A DNA stretch of 64,000 nt from positions 1-64,000 of the forward strand of contig CALTYZ010000004.1 of assembly GCA_943913645.1 (NCBI GenBank). Reading direction: 5' to 3'. Under the pieces are notes generated by a model that was given only the letters and a program-made list of their open reading frames with translations, made no database searches and was not told the origin of the DNA. This document shows positions 42,006 to 49,961 of the stretch, piece by piece (the first letter of the stretch is position 1; each line of letters begins with the position of its first letter). Source of the stretch: an uncultured Corynebacterium sp. (GTDB lineage Bacteria; Actinomycetota; Actinomycetes; Mycobacteriales; Mycobacteriaceae). Both the position numbers and the translations under genes were made by a program.

Positions 42006-43097
42006 ATGGGGATGGCAGACACCCGGTTTGAGACACGACGCAGAAAGCTTGCATCCGAGTTCGCAGCTCAGCGAGTCGATGACATGTTAATCACGCATCT
42101 GACTCATGTGCGGTACCTTTCTGGTTTCACCGGTTCAAATGCGGCGTTGCTCGTCTCGAAAGATCGAACAGCACGCATCGCCACCGATGGCCGATACACC
42201 ACGCAAATCGAGCGCGAAGTGCCAGACATCCCAGCTACTATTACCCGGCAGTTGGCGTCAGATTTGCTCGGCGGTGTCGCTGACGGGCACCGTGTTGGGT
42301 TCGAAGCAGAATACGTCTCCGTTGCACAGTTGGAGAAACTCAAGGCTGCACTTCCCGCAGGCACCACCCTGGTACCCGTCGGCGGTGTAGTCGAGGAGAT
42401 TCGGGTCATCAAAGACAGCACAGAACTCGCCTTGCTGTCTGAAGCGGCTTCGCTGTCAGTGCAAGCCTTGGGCGAACTCGTCGAGGCAGGAGGTGTGCGC
42501 GCGGGGCGCACTGAGCGCGAAATCGCGGCCGATTTGGAGTACCGGATGCGCCTTTTAGGCGCGCAGCGTCCGAGCTTTGACACCATTGTTGCCTCTGGCC
42601 CGAATGGGGCGATGCCGCATTATGGTGCGGGCGACCGGCCACTGCAAGATGGCGATCTTGTGACGATTGATTTCGGGATGCACCGGCTCGGCTTCAACTC
42701 CGACATGACTCGCACGTTCGCGATCGGCGAGCCGGATCCGTTTCTTCGCGAGATATACGAGCTCACCCGTGCTGCGCAGCGTGCTGGCGTGAACGCCGCT
42801 ACCGAGGGCACCACGCTTGTCGACGTCGACGCTGCGGCGCGTTCCGTGATCAACGAGGCCGGATACGGTGAGTTTTTCGTGCATTCAACCGGGCACGGCA
42901 TCGGTCTTGATGTCCACGAAGCCCCTTCTGCCGCGCTTACCGGGAAGGGTGTTTTGCGTGAAGCGATGACGTTGACAATCGAACCGGGGATCTACGTACC
43001 GGGCAAAGGCGGAGTACGCATTGAAGACACCTTGATCATTACAACCGGGGCGCCGCGGGTGATCACCCAATACCCGACTGAGCTCATTGTGCTGTAA
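42006..43097 (+). CDS. pepQ: M24-family aminopeptidase P/proline dipeptidase-like
   Basis: A metallopeptidase of 363 aa with a creatinase-type N-terminal domain (ITHLTHVRYLSGFTGSNAALLV) and a pita-bread catalytic domain. Metal-binding residues appear in GDLVTIDFGMHRLGFNSDMTRTF (two Asp), HSTGHGIGLDVHEAP (His), LTIEPGIYVPGKGGVRIEDTLI (Glu, Glu). It cleaves X-Pro bonds. ATG 42006 has AAGGAG upstream; ATG 42012 is an alternative. It sits between aroQ and efp, as in most Gram-positives, and EF-P relieves ribosome stalling at prolines, a suggestive pairing. Confidence 0.93.
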   Translation: MGMADTRFETRRRKLASEFAAQRVDDMLITHLTHVRYLSGFTGSNAALLVSKDRTARIATDGRYTTQIEREVPDIPATITRQLASDLLGGVADGHRVGFEAEYVSVAQLEKLKAALPAGTTLVPVGGVVEEIRVIKDSTELALLSEAASLSVQALGELVEAGGVRAGRTEREIAADLEYRMRLLGAQRPSFDTIVASGPNGAMPHYGAGDRPLQDGDLVTIDFGMHRLGFNSDMTRTFAIGEPDPFLREIYELTRAAQRAGVNAATEGTTLVDVDAAARSVINEAGYGEFFVHSTGHGIGLDVHEAPSAALTGKGVLREAMTLTIEPGIYVPGKGGVRIEDTLIITTGAPRVITQYPTELIVL

Positions 43098-43156
43098 AGT
43101 AAGCATGCTTACTGTCAGTCGCATGTGCGAGCTTCGAGCTGAAAGGGAAATACCCC

Positions 43157-43720
43157 GTGGCAACCACCGCCGATTTCAAGAACGGCTTAGTGCTCAAGGT
43201 TGATGGAAAACTGCAGCAAATCGTCGAGTTTCAGCACGTGAAACCGGGCAAAGGTCCTGCGTTCGTACGTACTAAGCTCAAAGATGTCATCTCGGGTAAA
43301 ACCGTGGACAAGACCTGGAATGCGGGTGTCAAGGTTGAGACCGCGACGGTGGACCGCCGCGACATGACGTACCTGTACAACGACGGCACGAACTATGTTG
43401 TCATGGACGACAAGACGTTTGAGCAATATGAGCTCGGTAGCGAAAAGTTCGGTGACGCGGCGCGCTTTTTGCTCGAGAACATGCGTGTGCAGGTCTCGTT
43501 CCACGAGGGGGAGGCGCTGTTTGCGGAGCTGCCAATTTCAGTCGACCTGAAAATTGAGCACACCGATCCGGGTCTGCAGGGCGACCGGTCCACAGGCGGA
43601 ACTAAACCGGCCACGCTCGAGACCGGTGCCGAGATCCAGGTGCCGCTGTTTCTTGAGACCGGCAACGTTGTCAAGGTAGACACCCGCACGGGCGAGTACC
43701 TGTCGCGCGTCAACAACTGA
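43157..43720 (+). CDS. efp: Elongation factor P
   Basis: A 187-aa three-domain EF-P that prevents stalling at polyproline. ATTADFKNGLVLKVDGKLQQIVEFQHVKPGKGPAFVRTK contains the loop region, where PGKGPAF holds the tip Lys. The C-terminal signature is LFLETGNVVKVDTRTGEYLSRV. It starts at GTG 43157 after AAAGGGAAAT. Its stop TGA shares one base with the nusB ATG. Confidence 0.96.
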   Translation: MATTADFKNGLVLKVDGKLQQIVEFQHVKPGKGPAFVRTKLKDVISGKTVDKTWNAGVKVETATVDRRDMTYLYNDGTNYVVMDDKTFEQYELGSEKFGDAARFLLENMRVQVSFHEGEALFAELPISVDLKIEHTDPGLQGDRSTGGTKPATLETGAEIQVPLFLETGNVVKVDTRTGEYLSRVNN

Positions 43721-44223
43721 TGCCGAACTATAGACGTCACGGCGCACGCTACCGCGCACGTCGCCGTGCGGTAGATATCCTCTTCGAAGCAGAAACGCGA
43801 GATATTGACCCTGTAGCCATCGTCGAGGACCGGGTGGAGTTGTCGCGCGACCCGAAAAACGCCGTTGCACCCATTGCGGATTACACCCGCGAAATTATCA
43901 ACGGCGCTGCCGAGCAGCTCGACGATCTCGATGACGCGATTGAGCGTTTTCTCACTCGCGATTGGGAACTGCATCGGCTTCCTGCGGTTGATCGCCAAAT
44001 CCTTCGGGTCGGCACTTGGGAGATTTTGTTCAACGATGACGTTCCGGCCGCCATCGCAATTACGAACGCGCTCGAGATGGCGACGGAATACGCAGGTAAT
44101 CAAGCTCCACCGTATATCCATGCTGTTCTCGACAGCATTGTCCAGCACAACCATGAACACGCGCCCGAGCAGACGGAGCCTCTTAGGTCTGCGGAGGGAG
44201 AAAACGCCAATACAACCGGATGA
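43720..44223 (+). CDS. nusB: Transcription antitermination factor NusB
   Basis: A 167-aa all-helical NusB that binds boxA RNA with NusE during rRNA transcription. It begins with YRARRRAVDILFEAETRDIDP and has the conserved LPAVDRQILRVGTWEIL and VPAAIAITNALEMATEY blocks. The start codon overlaps the efp stop (TGATG), indicating coupling. About 30 hydrophilic residues extend past the family's normal end. Confidence 0.95.
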   Translation: MPNYRRHGARYRARRRAVDILFEAETRDIDPVAIVEDRVELSRDPKNAVAPIADYTREIINGAAEQLDDLDDAIERFLTRDWELHRLPAVDRQILRVGTWEILFNDDVPAAIAITNALEMATEYAGNQAPPYIHAVLDSIVQHNHEHAPEQTEPLRSAEGENANTTG

Positions 44224-44232
44224 ACACAACGC

Positions 44233-45084
44233 ATGGCAAAGATTTCGATAAAAGAAGCGCATTCGCTCCGAGTCGGTGAGACATTTCAAATCGACGACGT
44301 TGACCCCGCATCCACCCCTGGATTGAAGGACTCGGAAGAGATTGACAGCGCGTTCGGTGTTTATGACGACCAACTCGACGAACTGCAAGAAAAGCTCTAC
44401 GCCAATGGGCGTGCCGGAAACGAAGGCACTGGTTCAATCCTGCTTGTGTTGCAGGGCATGGACACCTCAGGTAAAGGAGGGATCATCCGGCATGTCATCG
44501 GCAAGACCATGGATCTTCAAGGAGTCCATGTTCAAGCCTTTGGCAAACCGACGGAGGAAGAAGCAGCCCACGACTTTCTCTGGCGATTCGCCCCGCATGT
44601 GCCTGCTCCGGGGCAAATCTGTGTCTTCGACCGTTCGCACTATGAGGACGTGTTGGTACAGCGGGTAAAGCAAATGGCACCGCCAGACGAGATTGAGCGC
44701 CGCTACGGGGCAATTGTGAAGTTTGAAGAGGAGCTTGCTGCCCGCGGAACGCGGATCATCAAAGTCATGCCCCACATCTCGCGCGACGCCCAGGCGGAGA
44801 ATTTGAAAAAGCGCATTGAGAACCCGAAAAAGCATTGGAAGTACAACCCGGGTGATATTGACGATCGTGCGCTCTGGTCGCAGTACATGGCGGCCTACCA
44901 GATCGCTATGACGCGCACGTCAACCGAGGCAGCACCGTGGTATTGCATCCCTTCTGATGACAAAACCTACTGCCGGGCTGTGGTCAAGACCCTGCTCGTA
45001 GACGCTTTAGAATCGCTTGATCTTTCCTGGCCAGCCGCGGACTTTGACCCGCAGGTCGAACTGGATCGGCTCAAGCGGTCTTAG
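44233..45084 (+). CDS. ppk2: Polyphosphate kinase 2 (PPK2 family)
   Basis: A 283-aa PPK2 that transfers phosphate between polyphosphate and nucleotides. Walker A is QGMDTSGKGGIIRHV and Walker B is ICVFDRSHYEDVLVQRV; the lid region includes KHWKYNPGDIDDRALW and the later STEAAPWYCIPSDDKTYCRA. The N-terminus (SIKEAHSLRVGETF) and length fit the PPK2 classes that phosphorylate nucleotides at polyP expense, but the preferred nucleotide cannot be told here. It lies 9 bases after nusB and converges on the next gene; the 57-base gap after it holds no strong terminator. Confidence 0.93.
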   Translation: MAKISIKEAHSLRVGETFQIDDVDPASTPGLKDSEEIDSAFGVYDDQLDELQEKLYANGRAGNEGTGSILLVLQGMDTSGKGGIIRHVIGKTMDLQGVHVQAFGKPTEEEAAHDFLWRFAPHVPAPGQICVFDRSHYEDVLVQRVKQMAPPDEIERRYGAIVKFEEELAARGTRIIKVMPHISRDAQAENLKKRIENPKKHWKYNPGDIDDRALWSQYMAAYQIAMTRTSTEAAPWYCIPSDDKTYCRAVVKTLLVDALESLDLSWPAADFDPQVELDRLKRS

Positions 45085-45141
45085 CACACGCGGGCAGAAC
45101 GAGTGCACCAACACGCGATCGTGCAGTGCATGGTGGTGCGC

Positions 45142-46485
45142 TTACTGGTTGTCGAAGAGGTCTTCTTTTCCGAGTTCGTGGGCGAGCGCAGCCTCCAGGG
45201 TGGGGTAGCGGAAGCGCCAGCGAGCGGCCTGCGCGACTGTGGGCACCACGCGCTGGTTTGCGAGCGCTAGTTCTGCGGCTCCTTCTGTTCCCAGAAGAAG
45301 CTTTGGCCCAAGCGTCGGCAGAGGAAAGAAGTTCGGGCGGTGGAGCAGTCTCGCCAAGGTTGCGGACAGCTCCGCGTTCGTGACCGGGTTCGGGGCGGTG
45401 GCATTGATCGGGCCAGACAAGGATGCGTCAACAAGCGAAAGCACGTAGGCGTCTGTGAGGTCGTCGAGCGCGACCCACGACATCCAGAAGTCTCCATCAC
45501 CGAAGCGTGCGCCCGCACCGGCGGCCACCGAGGCCTTCAAGACAGGCAAGAGTCCTCCTGCACCGGAGAGCGTCAACCCGGTGCGAATATTTACCACTCG
45601 CAGGCCATCGACCTGGGACGCTTCCTCCCACTCGGCGCATACCTGTGCAAGGAACCCGGCGCCGGGGCCATCTTGCTCCGTGTACTGGTGGCTGCCAGCG
45701 TCCGTGCCGTAGTAGCCAATAGCGGAGGCGGAGACGAAGGTGCTCACTCCGGAGTCTGCGGCCAGGCGAGCAAGTTTGCGTGTAGGGCCGATTCGCGAGT
45801 CACGAATTGCTCGTTTCTTTTCTGCAGTGAAGCGTCCCAGGATTGATTCACCAGCCAGGTGTGCGACTGCGTTAACGCCGCGAAGTAGATCCTGGTTAGG
45901 ATTGTTTGGGTCCCAGTGACGCTCACCTGCGCAGGGTTTGCCGCGAGTCAGCGAAACCACTTGATGACCTGCGGTGCTCAGCTGCGCCCGCAGGTGTGAT
46001 CCGACAAGCCCGCTTGCCCCAGTTATCGCAATGACAAGTGGTTTGGTCTCCGGTAGAGAGTTGATGAACGCAAGGTCGTTGCTGAGCTGGCGCTGCCGAT
46101 ACGCGAACGTAGAGCGCAGTGCACATGCAGGAATATGGCTCTCAACGATATCGGTGATGCGCGTCGCAGCTATTCTGTTGGAGGATTCGGCATCTGCGAA
46201 ACGGTGGGTATGGTGCCAACGTGTGGCAGACTTCATGGGTTGGCTGGCCGCCACATCAACAAACTGCTCGCCCACCTGGTAGCCCGCAGCTTGATGCTGG
46301 GCGACCCATTTCATTTTCAACGGCAGCTGGAACACACTTGTGCCGCTGCGCAACGACTCGGCTTCTTGCACCGGCGTTATGGGCAGAAACGGCGGGGTCA
46401 GCCGGCTGAGAGCTCCTGGGCGAGCATGCCACTGCCAAACCTGTAGGCGCCCCGCCGGGACAATGTGGCTGGAGGTTAAACCCAT
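45142..46485 (-). CDS. TIGR01777-type NAD-binding epimerase with N-terminal SRPBCC-like domain
   Basis: A 447-aa two-domain protein. Residues 1 to about 150 look like a START/SRPBCC-type domain found in actinobacterial fusions (HARPGALSRLTPPF..; LKMKWVAQHQAAGYQVGEQFVD). From about residue 150 there is a short-chain dehydrogenase/epimerase of the TIGR01777/YfcH family: Rossmann loop ITGASGLVGSHLR, NAVAHLAGESILGRF, SASAIGYYG, WEEASQVDGLRVVNIRTGLTLS, and a DUF1731-like end. ATG 46485 has AAGGAG 6 bases upstream. The physiological substrate is unknown. It is divergent from the pyr operon. Confidence 0.88.
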   Translation of the reverse strand: MGLTSSHIVPAGRLQVWQWHARPGALSRLTPPFLPITPVQEAESLRSGTSVFQLPLKMKWVAQHQAAGYQVGEQFVDVAASQPMKSATRWHHTHRFADAESSNRIAATRITDIVESHIPACALRSTFAYRQRQLSNDLAFINSLPETKPLVIAITGASGLVGSHLRAQLSTAGHQVVSLTRGKPCAGERHWDPNNPNQDLLRGVNAVAHLAGESILGRFTAEKKRAIRDSRIGPTRKLARLAADSGVSTFVSASAIGYYGTDAGSHQYTEQDGPGAGFLAQVCAEWEEASQVDGLRVVNIRTGLTLSGAGGLLPVLKASVAAGAGARFGDGDFWMSWVALDDLTDAYVLSLVDASLSGPINATAPNPVTNAELSATLARLLHRPNFFPLPTLGPKLLLGTEGAAELALANQRVVPTVAQAARWRFRYPTLEAALAHELGKEDLFDNQ

Positions 46486-46495
46486 GAAAATCTCC

Positions 46496-46522
46496 TTGTA
46501 TGTCTCGCTGCGGTGCTACTAT
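46496..46522 (+). promoter_or_regulatory. Promoter of the pyr operon
   Basis: An extended -10 TGC-TACTAT (46514-46522) has a weak -35 TTGTAT (46496-46501, 15-base spacer). A start near 46529 gives a leader of about 74 bases, ending in a strong SD (GGAAGGAGG) before pyrR. Just inside the leader, GGTC (46530-46533) and GACC (46543-46546) could close a small loop, a possible PyrR target. Confidence 0.5.
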
Positions 46523-46602
46523 GCCTAACGGTCCTGAGAATAGACCCCAAACAAATTAGACATCCTTTAAATTCCGCACTGTGAGGCGGGGAAGGAGGTC
46601 CG

Positions 46603-47211
46603 ATGAGTGAGAACGAACGAGCCACGGTGGAGCTGCTGAGTGCTTCAGACGTCGCGCGCACGATCGCACGCATCGCGCACCAAATCATTGAAAAAACGGC
46701 GCTCGACGAGTGCCGTAGTGAGCAATCCGGGGAAACATTCAACGCGTCGCCGACGGTGCTTCTGCTTGGTATTCCCTCAGGTGGAGTGCCGCTGGCGCAG
46801 CGGATCGCCGTGGCAATTGAAGAGTTTGCCGGCGTACGAATTCCCGTCGGGAGCCTCGATGTGACGCTGTACCGAGACGACCTCCGGGGTAAACCGCACC
46901 GGGCACTGCGAGACACGCAGATCCCGGTGCCTGTAGACGGGGCGACTGTGATCCTTGTCGACGATGTCCTGTATTCAGGGCGCACCGTGCGAGCAGCCCT
47001 CGATTCGTTGCGTGATATCGGCAGGCCGCAAGTCATCGAACTTGCTGTCTTGGTCGATCGCGGACACCGCGAGCTGCCAATCCGGGCCGATTTCGTGGGC
47101 AAAAACATTCCCACTGCGAAATCTGAGGATGTGGTTGTCACCTTGCAGCCGATCGATTCCTCAGATGGGGTCAACCTGATTAAACAAGCAAGCGAGGGGC
47201 AGGGACGATGA
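46603..47211 (+). CDS. pyrR: Bifunctional pyr operon regulator/uracil phosphoribosyltransferase
   Basis: A 202-aa PyrR that binds UMP/UTP and pyr mRNA to repress the operon, with minor UPRTase activity. Key regions are RIAHQIIEKT, LLLGIPSGGVPLAQRIA, VGSLDVTLYRDDL, the PRPP loop VILVDDVLYSGRTVRAAL and VDRGHRELPIRADFVGKNIPT. ATG 46603 follows a near-perfect SD (AAGGAGG). The ATGA overlap with pyrB couples the two. Confidence 0.96.
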   Translation: MSENERATVELLSASDVARTIARIAHQIIEKTALDECRSEQSGETFNASPTVLLLGIPSGGVPLAQRIAVAIEEFAGVRIPVGSLDVTLYRDDLRGKPHRALRDTQIPVPVDGATVILVDDVLYSGRTVRAALDSLRDIGRPQVIELAVLVDRGHRELPIRADFVGKNIPTAKSEDVVVTLQPIDSSDGVNLIKQASEGQGR

Positions 47212-48164
47212 AGCATTTGATCGACATCGCGGACCTGGACCGAGACCAGCTCATCGGGTTGATGGATGAGGCCGACAGATTCCGCGAAGCGTTAGATGGC
47301 CGGGAGATTAAAAAGCTGCCGACGCTTCGTGGGCGTACCATTTTCACGTTGTTTTATGAGAACTCGACTCGTACGCGCTCCTCGTTTGAGACGGCTGGGA
47401 AGTGGATGAGCGCGGACGTCATCAACATCTCGGCTTCCTCGTCATCGGTGCAAAAAGGTGAGTCACTCAAAGACACCGCATTGACCATTGCAGCTATTGG
47501 TGCGGACGCGATCGTTATACGCCACCCCGCCTCTGGTGCTGCGAAGCTGCTCACGCAGTGGTTGCCTGACACGAGCGTGATCAACGCTGGTGATGGACAG
47601 CACCAACACCCCACCCAAGCGTTGCTGGATGCGGTGACGATGCGCCAACATATCGGCGACGTTGCGGGCAAAAAGGTACTTCTCGTTGGCGACATCGCGC
47701 ACTCGCGTGTGGCACGTTCGAATGTGGATCTGCTGGCCACACTCGGTGCCGAGGTTGTACTGATAGCTCCCGCTACCTTGCTGCCTGTCGGAGTCGAGCA
47801 GTGGCCGGCACGCACCTCGTGTGATTTCGATGCGGAACTTCCAGGCGCTGACGTTGTCATGATGCTGCGGGTCCAGGCCGAGCGCATGCAGGGAGGGTTT
47901 TTCCCTTCACACCGCGAATACGCAACACTGTATGGGCTCTCCGTCGAACGTGCGGATCAGCTTGGCCCAGACACGCTCATCATGCATCCCGGCCCGATGC
48001 TGCGCGGGATGGAGATCAGTTTCGATGTTGCCGATCGACCCAATGCTGTGGTGCTTGGACAAGTCGCTAACGGGGTGTACACGCGCATGGCGACGCTGTT
48101 TACGCTGCTAGGCAGCAGCTCTGCACAGGTGAACCCAGAATCAGTAGAACTCAAGGAGCGCTAG
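47208..48164 (+). CDS. pyrB: Aspartate carbamoyltransferase catalytic subunit
   Basis: A 318-aa enzyme joining carbamoyl phosphate and aspartate. The carbamoyl phosphate site is FYENSTRTRSSFE; further blocks are SSSVQKGESLKDTALTI, VIRHPASGAA, INAGDGQHQHPTQALLD and VMMLRVQAERM. There is no regulatory pyrI. ATG 47208 overlaps pyrR by 4 bases. It uses the carbamoyl phosphate that CarAB should make, which matters because carA here is incomplete. Confidence 0.96.
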   Translation: MKHLIDIADLDRDQLIGLMDEADRFREALDGREIKKLPTLRGRTIFTLFYENSTRTRSSFETAGKWMSADVINISASSSSVQKGESLKDTALTIAAIGADAIVIRHPASGAAKLLTQWLPDTSVINAGDGQHQHPTQALLDAVTMRQHIGDVAGKKVLLVGDIAHSRVARSNVDLLATLGAEVVLIAPATLLPVGVEQWPARTSCDFDAELPGADVVMMLRVQAERMQGGFFPSHREYATLYGLSVERADQLGPDTLIMHPGPMLRGMEISFDVADRPNAVVLGQVANGVYTRMATLFTLLGSSSAQVNPESVELKER

Positions 48165-49454
48165 ATGTCCTCACTCGCGCTAAATAACGTCCGACCCTAT
48201 GGTGAAGATGAAACCAGCGTCCTCATCCGCGACGGGGTCATTGAACAGCTCTCTTCCGCTGCGTTTACAGCTTCTGATGTCGACGAAGTCGTTGAAGGTG
48301 GTGGCAAGGTGCTGCTGCCAGGGCTCGTTGATATGCATGTGCACCTGCGAGAGCCTGGCCGTGAAGACACGGAGACCATCGCCACAGGTTCGACAGCAGC
48401 CGCCAAAGGCGGTTTTACCGCAGTGTTCACCATGGCAAACACCACACCGGTGATTGACCAGCCGTTCCTTGCTGACGCTGTCTGGCAAAAAGGACAAGCA
48501 CACGGATTATGCGATGTCTACCCGGTCGGTGCAATCACGAAAGGTCTTGCGGGCAGTGAACTCACCGAGATCGGGCTGATGGCCGGCAGCGGGGTACGCA
48601 TGTTCTCCGACGACGGCAGGTGTGTCAATGACCCCCAGCTGATGCGCCGCGCCATCGAGTACGCGAAGGCTCACGATGTGGTCCTGGCCCAGCACGCAGA
48701 AGATCACCGCATGACGGCAAACGCAGTTGCACACGAGGGGATGCAAGCAGCCCGTCTTGGCCTCCGAGGCTGGCCACGGGTAGCCGAAGAATCAATCGTG
48801 GCACGTGACATCATCATGACTCGTGATTATGGCGGACGGTATCACGTGTGCCATGCCTCAACCGAGGGCACAGTTGAGCTATTGCGTTGGGCGAAGCAGC
48901 AGGGCATACCGGTAACTGCTGAGGTCACCCCGCATCATCTCCTGCTTACCGACGCGAAGTTGGGGAGCTATGACGGCAACTATCGGGTCAACCCACCGTT
49001 GCGTGAACAGCGCGACACGATTGCTTTGCGTGATGCCTTGCTTGACGCAACGGTCGATGTGGTCGCAACAGATCATGCACCACACGGCTCTGAAGACAAG
49101 TGCGTCGAGTTTGAACACGCAAAGCCAGGCATGCTCGGTTTAGAAACATCCCTGGCAATCATCGCCGAGATCTTCGTACTCCCCGGACTGGCCGATTGGC
49201 GCTTCGTTGCCAAAGTGATGAGCGAGCGCCCAGCTGAGATCATGCGCCTTACAGATCAAGGCCGTCCCATCGCAGTTGGAGAGCCGGCCAACCTTACACT
49301 CGTCGACCCGGATGCCACCTGGACGGTTGCAGGTTCACACCTGGCATCAAAAGCGCGGAATACACCGTATGAGGGCTCAGACTTTCGCACACGCGTCGTG
49401 GCCACCTGGCTACGCGGAACGCAGACTTACCACGCAGGGAAGGAACACTCATGA
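48165..49454 (+). CDS. pyrC: Dihydroorotase
   Basis: A class I-type dihydroorotase of 429 aa. Metal ligands and substrate loops are LLPGLVDMHVHLREPGREDTET (HxH), VLAQHAEDH, YHVCHASTEGTVELLR, VTAEVTPHHLLL and VVATDHAPHGSEDK (catalytic Asp). It starts at ATG 48165 directly after the pyrB stop, with AAGGAG upstream. It ends in an ATGA overlap with the carA fragment. Confidence 0.96.
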   Translation: MSSLALNNVRPYGEDETSVLIRDGVIEQLSSAAFTASDVDEVVEGGGKVLLPGLVDMHVHLREPGREDTETIATGSTAAAKGGFTAVFTMANTTPVIDQPFLADAVWQKGQAHGLCDVYPVGAITKGLAGSELTEIGLMAGSGVRMFSDDGRCVNDPQLMRRAIEYAKAHDVVLAQHAEDHRMTANAVAHEGMQAARLGLRGWPRVAEESIVARDIIMTRDYGGRYHVCHASTEGTVELLRWAKQQGIPVTAEVTPHHLLLTDAKLGSYDGNYRVNPPLREQRDTIALRDALLDATVDVVATDHAPHGSEDKCVEFEHAKPGMLGLETSLAIIAEIFVLPGLADWRFVAKVMSERPAEIMRLTDQGRPIAVGEPANLTLVDPDATWTVAGSHLASKARNTPYEGSDFRTRVVATWLRGTQTYHAGKEHS

Positions 49455-49942
49455 TTTTCACCCATCCGCGAGCAGCGCTTACGCTTGACGACGCCACGCT
49501 CTACCCCGGCTTCCTGTTTGGCGCCCGACCAGGCCACGGGCTTGATGAGAGCTTTGAGCAGGGACCAAGTATTGAGGGAAACATTGTGGTATCTACCGAT
49601 ATGTTCGGCTACCAACGCCAGCTGACCGACCCAGCACACCGCGGCCACATCCTCGTCATGGCAACACCACAAATCGGCAACGTGGGGTGGAATGACCACG
49701 ACAACCACCCTGATAACCCCGACGGATCCATCACAGCAGCCGGGATTGTGATACGCGACCTCTCCGTTGCGGTATCGCACTTTAGCGCAACCGGCAGCCT
49801 TGAAGAGGCAATGATCACCCAAGGCGTGACCGGGATCGCCGGGGTAGATACCCGCTCGCTCATCCGCCGCATCACCCGTGCGGCAGATCCACAGGAACAG
49901 GTTGCGCGAATCATCGTCGACACGCAACGAGCTCGAAGCTAA
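49451..49942 (+). CDS. carA: Carbamoyl-phosphate synthase small subunit, N-terminal domain only
   Basis: A 163-aa product matching only the first domain of CarA (normally about 380-400 aa). Recognisable blocks are LTLDDATLYPGFLFG, VVSTDMFGYQRQLTDPAHRG, TPQIGNVGWND, GIVIRDLSV and the end of the domain GVTGIAGVDTRSLIRRI. The frame then closes after about 24 residues at TAA. The glutamine amidotransferase domain with its Cys-His-Glu triad is absent, and no remnant fits the 19 bases before carB. The ATGA overlap with pyrC and the clean SD for carB argue against a simple frameshift. It may be a lineage-specific domain loss, with glutaminase supplied elsewhere or ammonia used directly, or a pseudogene. 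Confidence 0.85.
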   Translation: MIFTHPRAALTLDDATLYPGFLFGARPGHGLDESFEQGPSIEGNIVVSTDMFGYQRQLTDPAHRGHILVMATPQIGNVGWNDHDNHPDNPDGSITAAGIVIRDLSVAVSHFSATGSLEEAMITQGVTGIAGVDTRSLIRRITRAADPQEQVARIIVDTQRARS

Positions 49943-49961
49943 CCAGAAGGAGAGTGCGACT

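Noticed and set aside
43393..44388. A 331-codon minus-strand open frame opposite efp, nusB and ppk2
   Set aside because: It covers three well-supported genes on the other strand; composition is that of a G+C-rich shadow frame.
45085..45141. Bidirectional terminator between ppk2 and the TIGR01777-type gene
   Set aside because: Only GCACCA (45105-45110)/TGGTGC (45134-45139) pair, with a long loop and no T run; too weak to call.
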